A program made the position numbers and the translations under genes. DNA of 10,618 nucleotides, from positions 1-10,618 of the forward strand of contig JAQVPO010000016.1 in assembly GCA_028702015.1 (NCBI GenBank), written 5' to 3'. Below the pieces are notes generated by a model. That model made no database searches. It saw only the letters and a list, made by a program, of their open reading frames with translations, and was not told where the DNA came from. Numbering within the stretch: the first letter of the stretch is position 1; the number at the start of each line of letters is the position of its first letter. Origin of the DNA: Synergistaceae bacterium (GTDB lineage: Bacteria > Synergistota > Synergistia > Synergistales > Synergistaceae). Below, in pieces: positions 6,585-10,618 of this stretch.

Positions 6585-7550
6585 TTATTTAGTTTTATAG
6601 CCTATCAGCTGCCAGCACTTCAGAAGGGATGAATCCAATCTTACAAGAGAGGGCAGCATAAGATCTGACTCATTGATCTCCCACACTCTTCCGTTTTTTA
6701 CTGCAGGTGTGTTTTTGAACATCGGATCTTTAATTATAGATTCTCTTAATGCAGGCGAAACGCCCCTCTGGATATTTTTTAGTGTAATTATTACATCAAT
6801 ATTATTTACTTTATCCGCTAATTTATCCGGGCCGTAAAAAATATATTCCGGAAAACTCTGGATCCTTGTCCCGCCGTTTACATCTGTAATTATTTTTGCT
6901 CCTGTTGCACCAATAAGTCTCGCTCCCCATGAGTCCGAGGCACACGTTGAAAAATCTGAGCCGGCTAATACAAATACCCGTACTTTTTCCATCTTCGCAG
7001 ATCTGATCTCACTCTTTGACAGTGACTTTTCTGAAAGAAACAATGTCTGAACGGCCTCTTTTGACCTGCCCGACAGGGTTCCAAGTTTTTCAAGATATTG
7101 TGCAAGCACTGCCCATCTGGGTCTGTTCAGTGCGGCATATTTGATTTTAGCTTTATCTAGTTCTTTAAGAAGCTCTTTGTTCTTTTTAGCCCAATCCGTA
7201 TCCATTATCACTATATCGGGTTTCAACCCTGTTATCTGCTCTGCTGAGGGATGTCTGGAGAGCCTTGGTATGTTTTTCAGAACCCATTTGGCATCAGCGG
7301 AAAAAGTAACCCCTACAAGCTGCCTCACCGCTCTTATAGCCACAAGATTTTCAGTGTGCGAGTCACTAAGTGACACTATTCTGACTGCTGGACGCTGCAG
7401 CTCTACATTCCTCTGCAGATCATCTACTATGGCAAGAGGCTTTGATGCCAGAGCCGTTCCATGGGCAAGCAGCATAAAGATAAGGGTAAAGAAAAATAAA
7501 ATTATGACGGTTTTACTCTTGGTAGCCATAAAAAAATTATCTTGAGCCAT
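6585..7550 (-). CDS. ABC transporter substrate-binding protein, BtuF/FepB type (orphan)
   Basis: 321-aa exported protein of the periplasmic-binding family Peripla_BP_2, which delivers cobalamin, haem or ferric siderophores to an ABC importer. A signal peptide is clear: basic stretch K11-K13, hydrophobic core 14-30 and ALA cleavage site after residue 35. The mature part has RIVSLSDSHTENLVAI (57-72), the usual opening strand and helix; LKPDIVIMD (109-117); and TPAVKNGRVWEI (281-292) near the end. No Cys follows the signal site, so it is not a standard lipoprotein. AGAGGTGG before the ATG at 7550 supports that start, while the next Met (residue 8) has no ribosome site. No permease or ATPase gene adjoins, so it must work with a transporter encoded elsewhere. 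The ligand cannot be told from the sequence, and I found no B12 riboswitch in front. Confidence 0.87.
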   Translation of the reverse strand: MAQDNFFMATKSKTVIILFFFTLIFMLLAHGTALASKPLAIVDDLQRNVELQRPAVRIVSLSDSHTENLVAIRAVRQLVGVTFSADAKWVLKNIPRLSRHPSAEQITGLKPDIVIMDTDWAKKNKELLKELDKAKIKYAALNRPRWAVLAQYLEKLGTLSGRSKEAVQTLFLSEKSLSKSEIRSAKMEKVRVFVLAGSDFSTCASDSWGARLIGATGAKIITDVNGGTRIQSFPEYIFYGPDKLADKVNNIDVIITLKNIQRGVSPALRESIIKDPMFKNTPAVKNGRVWEINESDLMLPSLVRLDSSLLKCWQLIGYKTK

Positions 7551-7574
7551 ATTTCCACCTCTTTATTTACAACG

Positions 7575-7733
7575 TTATCCACTTTTTGTGGATATTTTTG
7601 TGACCAACTCTGTTTATTTAGCCTAATATATCCTTATTTTGTCCAGCGATTTACAGAAAGCCGTGGATAAGTCTAATTATATTATTAACATTTATTTCAA
7701 ATATTTACAATATGTTAATATTAAATTATTAGG
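7575..7733. other. candidate replication origin or DnaA-binding region
   Basis: Three 9-mers each match the DnaA box TTATCCACA at 8 of 9 positions: TTATCCACT at 7575-7583 (+), ATATCCACA at 7587-7595 (-) and TTATCCACG at 7662-7670 (-). The first two form a palindrome with 7-bp arms (TATCCAC/GTGGATA) and a TTTTT loop. Directly to the right, about 7673-7731 is almost pure A/T and so resembles a duplex-unwinding element. The neighbours dciA (helicase loader) and mnmG (gidA) are often found near oriC. Against it: genes on both sides run on the minus strand, dnaA is not in the window, and only three boxes are visible. The palindrome could instead be an operator for the binding-protein gene. Confidence 0.45.
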
Positions 7734-7770
7734 CGACTCCATCTTTGAGTATTTTATTCTAAATACATAA

Positions 7771-7800
7771 AAATGGGGAAGGATTATCCCATCCCCATTT
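7771..7800 (-). terminator. intrinsic terminator of the superoxide reductase gene
   Basis: AAATGGGGA (7771-7779) and TCCCCATTT (7792-7800) form a 9-bp stem, which can continue past one A-A mismatch by two GC pairs. On the minus strand it is followed by TTATGTATTT, making a T-rich tail with the stem's own TTT. It lies about 37 nt past the stop codon at 7838. The plus-strand flank has no T-run, so it acts for the minus strand. Confidence 0.75.
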
Positions 7801-7837
7801 GATATAATCGCTTAATTTATCGTAAGATCTGGAAAGA

Positions 7838-8230
7838 CTACTGAACCTCTATCTCCTCGGAAGATTCCCAAAGACCGTGGATGTTGCAGTAACTCTGAAC
7901 AATAAGGGTGCCAGACTTTGCAAGTTTCACAAGAACGGTGCTTGCCGGTTCTGTCATCGCAGGACCGGGGACGGCAGGATCCATTGATGCCGCATGTGCT
8001 GTATAATCAAATTTTGCCAATTCGATGGCAAACTTCCCGCCGGCTGGCTTATAGAGAAGCTGTATCCAGCAAATGTGGTGTTCGGGCTTATTCGGATGGG
8101 GAATCTCTTTACCAACAGAAACATTGACCATAAACGCTTCCCCTGCTTTTACCGTAGATGGCGCCTCTATCACCGGTACGTGCTTCTCGCCTTTAAAATC
8201 TCCGCTCTGTATCAACTCTCCAAGCTTCAT
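7838..8230 (-). CDS. class II superoxide reductase (neelaredoxin/desulfoferrodoxin family)
   Basis: 130-aa cytoplasmic non-haem iron protein that reduces superoxide to hydrogen peroxide without releasing oxygen, a typical defence of anaerobes. The Fe(His)4Cys site is complete: His17 within GEKHVP, His45 and His51 within PHPNKPEHH (44-52), Cys115 and His118 within CNIHG. The conserved Glu15-Lys16 pair that assists catalysis is present. The N-terminal desulforedoxin domain is absent, so this is the one-iron class, which relies on rubredoxin or another donor encoded elsewhere. Start choice: an in-frame ATG lies at 8245, but GGAGG (8239-8243) sits inside that extension and exactly 8 nt before the ATG at 8230, whose product MKLGELIQSGDFKGEKH matches the family N-terminus. 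The gene is probably monocistronic, with a terminator downstream and a 141-bp gap to dciA. Confidence 0.95.
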   Translation of the reverse strand: MKLGELIQSGDFKGEKHVPVIEAPSTVKAGEAFMVNVSVGKEIPHPNKPEHHICWIQLLYKPAGGKFAIELAKFDYTAHAASMDPAVPGPAMTEPASTVLVKLAKSGTLIVQSYCNIHGLWESSEEIEVQ

Positions 8231-8238
8231 AAATAACG

Positions 8239-8243
8239 CCTCC
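8239..8243 (-). promoter_or_regulatory. ribosome binding site deciding the superoxide reductase start
   Basis: GGAGG on the minus strand, 8 nt before the ATG at 8230. It overlaps the second and third codons of the alternative start at 8245, which itself has no ribosome site upstream. Confidence 0.75.
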
Positions 8244-8371
8244 ATTTCATGTTTTTACTCGCTTTTGTTGCATTCTTATATTTTTATCTTAGTTCATAAG
8301 CAGCTACAATCCGCATTTCTACTGCATTACATGAAAGTATTTAAATTAATATCATACTAAACAAAATTGCT

Positions 8372-8857
8372 TTATTTTTTTCTTAGATTTCTTCTTTCAA
8401 TGACCGTTTTTAATTTTGCAAGCTCTTCTGCAAGTTCTTCATCACTTACGTTACGGCTTATATCTTTTATATTTTTTTGCAGACTGCTTTCTGAAATTAG
8501 AACCGGTGGACGCCTGAGATATTCAGGAAGCGGTTCCTTGGCAGAAGATTGTTTCCTAACCATCCCGACTTTTATATCCAGTTTTACGACCCTTACCCCC
8601 AAATATCTGCTTACTGATCTTAAAATGATCGGTTTTCTTGATTGCAGTGCGGGAAGTACACCTGGCGAATCTACATGAATTAATATAATCAGCCCTTCTT
8701 CCGAAAACTCACATGAAACAGGAGAACTTCTTTCAGCAGCAGCCTTGCCCACTACCTCCTGCCAGTGATTTTCCAGTTCCGCAAGCTTGAAGCATATTTT
8801 CAAACTGCTGGGAACGCGCCCATTCAGTGCTTCACCAGAATTTTTTATATCAGCCAT
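8372..8857 (-). CDS. dciA: DciA (DUF721) replicative helicase loader
   Basis: 161-aa protein of the DUF721 family, now called DciA, the loader of DnaB helicase in most bacteria that lack DnaC/DnaI. The core is recognisable: LAELENHWQEVVGKAAAERSSPV (25-47) with the family W-x2-VVG pattern at Trp32, followed by a beta-strand region GLIILIHVDSPGVLPALQ (55-72) and LGVRVVKLDIKVG (86-98). A long charged tail (about 100-161) with the acidic-basic helix SDEELAEELAKLKTVIERR is probably flexible or helical. An ATG at 8956 opens a longer frame, but it lies deep inside mnmG. The ATG at 8857 overlaps the mnmG stop by 8 bp and fits translational coupling, so it is chosen. The match is by motif and context, and this family is poorly conserved, so the call is a little less certain than its neighbours. 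Confidence 0.82.
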   Translation of the reverse strand: MADIKNSGEALNGRVPSSLKICFKLAELENHWQEVVGKAAAERSSPVSCEFSEEGLIILIHVDSPGVLPALQSRKPIILRSVSRYLGVRVVKLDIKVGMVRKQSSAKEPLPEYLRRPPVLISESSLQKNIKDISRNVSDEELAEELAKLKTVIERRNLRKK

Positions 8858-10618
8858 CTGAAGCTGAATCCTTTGACCGCCTCTTATTTTCAATAGCAAC
8901 CCATAAGAGCTGTATGTCAGTCGGCGGAACTCCTGAGATCCTTGCAGCCTGTCCAAGGGTAAGGGGCATAACTCTTGAAAGTTTCTGTTTTCCTTCTGCA
9001 GAAAGCCCGCTTACCTCTGAAAAATTAAATTTATCAGGAAATTTAAGTATCTCCATCCTTCGAAATTTGTCTACCTGCTGCATCTGCCTGCCAATATACC
9101 CCTCATACTTTACAGAAACAGAAATCCTATCGCCAAGCTCCTTTTCTATTGTGCTTGAGCTGATTTCAGAAAATACCTGCCAGTCTATTTCCGGTCTTTT
9201 AAGAAGGGAGACAGCCGGGATACTTTCAGAAAGTGGGGAAGAACCAGCTCCCCGCAGTATTTGATTTATCTTTTCAGTCGGAGGGATTTTTATATTCTGT
9301 ATCTTTTCCCTCTCTTTTTCCATCTTTCTCCATCTCTTCTGAAGGACCTCCCAGCTCTCTTCCTTCAAAAGACCAATCTCCTTGCCTGTCTGTGAAAGTC
9401 TTGTATCGGCATTGTCATGCCGCAGAAGGAGCCGGTATTCGCACCTGCTTGTAAGCATCCTGTATGGCTCGCTTGTTCCCTTCGTTACAAGATCATCGAT
9501 AAGTACTCCAAGATATGCCTGATCACGCCTCAGAACCAGAGGTTCAGTATTTTTGACTCTCTGTGCAGCGTTTATTCCTGCTATCAGTCCCTGAGCTCCG
9601 GCTTCTTCGTATCCGGAAGTTCCGTTTATCTGACCTGCAAGGAAGAGATTTGCGATCATTTTGGTCTCAAGCCAAGGATAAAGCTGGGTAGGATCAACAA
9701 AATCATACTCTATAGCATATCCGGGTCTCAATATATGCGCAGATTCACATCCTCTGAGTGTCCTCACAGATTCAAACTGTGCTTCTATACACATAGAAGT
9801 TGAAAAATTCTGTAAGTAGACCTCCCGCCCCTCAGGATTGATAGGTTCAAGAAAAATGGGATGAGTATCCTTTTCAGGAAACTTAATTATCTTATCGTCT
9901 ATTGAGGGGCAATATCTGGGGCCTTCTGAATCAAGAGTACCTTTTATGAGCGGTGAGCGATCGAAATATTTCTTTATGACTTCATGTGTCTCTTTATTGG
10001 TCCTTGTAAGACCGCAGATAATTCCTTCGTGAATTTTCTTTTCTCCAAAATATGAAAAAGACTCAGGCTCTTTTATGCTCTCCTGACGATCCAGTATTTC
10101 CCAGTTAATCGAATCTGCAAGCACTCTTGGAGTCGTGTCCGTTCTGAGTCTTCCTACAGCCAGGCCTGTTTTTCTTATACTCCTTGAGAGTGCGGAGGCA
10201 GAGACCATACCGAGAGGTCCTGATTTATGCGATGTGAGTCCTATATGGATTTTTGCAGCAAGGTAAGTTCCAGTTGCAATAACAACTGTCTTTGAAAGAA
10301 ATGTCTGGCCTGTGCTTATCTTTACTCCGACAGCTCTGCCTTTGTCAACTAAAAGATCTGTTACCATCGCCTGATGGATTTTAAGATTAGGGCAGGTAAG
10401 CAGTGACTTCCTGTAGTGATTGCCATATTTTACCGGGTCACACTGGGCTCTCAGTGTCCTGACTGCCGGACCTTTAGATGTATTGAGCCACCGGAGATGA
10501 TGTGTGGCGCTGTCTGCTGCTTTTGCCATTTCCCCTCCAAGTGCATCTATTTCTCTGACCAGGTGTCCTTTTGCCGTCCCTCCGATATTGGGGTTGCATG
10601 GCATCATGGCTATTGAGT
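8850..10618 (-). CDS. mnmG: tRNA uridine-5-carboxymethylaminomethyl modification enzyme MnmG/GidA (5' end outside the window)
   Basis: FAD-dependent partner of MnmE that builds the cmnm5/nm5 group on U34 of tRNAs. About 588 residues are visible. The reading frame runs off the window edge (SIAMMPCNPNIGG), so the first roughly 40 residues with the dinucleotide-binding glycine motif are missing. Counting from the first ATG (10607): MPCNP holds Cys4, equivalent to E. coli Cys47; GPRYCPSIDDK (229-239) holds Cys233, equivalent to Cys277; AGQINGTSGYEEAGAQG (324-340) is the second family signature. The C-terminal helical domain ends with PLTLGQAARISGVPPTDIQLLWVAIE. Oddities: RTDTTPR (155-161) where KTGTPPR is usual, and SMCIEAQFESVRTLRG (271-286) where most homologues have SLPEDVQ-like residues. 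The frame is intact, so this looks like lineage divergence, not decay. It is cotranscribed with dciA. Confidence 0.97.
   Translation of the reverse strand, partial: SIAMMPCNPNIGGTAKGHLVREIDALGGEMAKAADSATHHLRWLNTSKGPAVRTLRAQCDPVKYGNHYRKSLLTCPNLKIHQAMVTDLLVDKGRAVGVKISTGQTFLSKTVVIATGTYLAAKIHIGLTSHKSGPLGMVSASALSRSIRKTGLAVGRLRTDTTPRVLADSINWEILDRQESIKEPESFSYFGEKKIHEGIICGLTRTNKETHEVIKKYFDRSPLIKGTLDSEGPRYCPSIDDKIIKFPEKDTHPIFLEPINPEGREVYLQNFSTSMCIEAQFESVRTLRGCESAHILRPGYAIEYDFVDPTQLYPWLETKMIANLFLAGQINGTSGYEEAGAQGLIAGINAAQRVKNTEPLVLRRDQAYLGVLIDDLVTKGTSEPYRMLTSRCEYRLLLRHDNADTRLSQTGKEIGLLKEESWEVLQKRWRKMEKEREKIQNIKIPPTEKINQILRGAGSSPLSESIPAVSLLKRPEIDWQVFSEISSSTIEKELGDRISVSVKYEGYIGRQMQQVDKFRRMEILKFPDKFNFSEVSGLSAEGKQKLSRVMPLTLGQAARISGVPPTDIQLLWVAIENKRRSKDSASDG

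Noticed and set aside
7781..7790. GGATTATCCC as a further DnaA box
   Set aside because: Only 6 of 9 matches, and it is the loop side of the superoxide reductase terminator.
7551..7837. Cobalamin riboswitch in front of the binding-protein gene
   Set aside because: I could find no B12-box-like conserved core or the G+C-rich helices expected; the spacer is AT-rich with DnaA-like boxes.
8231..8371. Promoter or PerR/Fur operator before the superoxide reductase gene
   Set aside because: A TATAAG hexamer exists (8275-8280, minus) but there is no acceptable -35 and no good palindromic operator, so nothing is claimed in this AT-rich gap.
8858..8956. N-terminal extension of the DUF721 protein from the ATG at 8956
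   Set aside because: It would overlap mnmG by about 100 bp and is not part of the DUF721 domain; the 8857 start fits coupling better.

Overview
The window looks like a chromosomal segment from an anaerobic, amino-acid- and peptide-using bacterium. Evidence for this lifestyle is a class II superoxide reductase, a DUF362 [4Fe-4S] protein, a YfcC-type transporter and two amide-cleaving hydrolases. The moderate-to-low G+C, the mnmG-dciA pair and the catabolic operon would fit a Synergistota-type organism (for example Aminobacterium-like), but this assignment is inference from gene content and protein style, not a database match. I see no rRNA, tRNA, CRISPR array, insertion sequence or prophage gene.

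Left part (1-5838). An MntP-like manganese exporter (52-606, +) faces a tight four-gene operon on the minus strand. In transcription order the operon is: YfcC-family membrane transporter (5772-4372), N-acyl-D-amino-acid deacylase-type amidohydrolase (4359-3007), M20D amidohydrolase/peptidase (2936-1743) and DUF362 double-[4Fe-4S] protein (1737-622). The simplest reading is uptake of an N-acylated or peptide-like amino-acid compound, then hydrolysis by two different metalloamidases. The role of the iron-sulfur protein is open. A 12-bp perfect inverted repeat followed by a U-run on the minus strand lies inside the mntP coding region and probably terminates this operon.

Middle (5779-6584). A 404-bp AT-rich divergent spacer holds candidate promoters, an orphan strong Shine-Dalgarno sequence and a 10-codon leader ORF. 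It is followed by a one-domain cupin gene (6183-6530, +) and a stem-loop that can terminate in both directions, shared with the next, convergent gene.

Right part (6585-10618), all genes on the minus strand. An exported BtuF/FepB-type substrate-binding protein stands alone, without permease or ATPase genes. Upstream of it, 7551-7837 contains three near-consensus DnaA boxes, two of them forming a palindrome, next to a block of about 60 bp that is almost pure A/T. A superoxide reductase gene, the helicase-loader gene dciA (DUF721) and the 3' nine-tenths of mnmG follow. Because mnmG (gidA) and DUF721 genes often lie near replication origins, the DnaA-box/AT-rich spacer is a candidate oriC. The gene strand does not switch across it, which weakens the case.

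Three start codons were moved inward from the longest reading frame because of Shine-Dalgarno placement or gene overlap: the transporter (5772), the superoxide reductase (8230) and dciA (8857).
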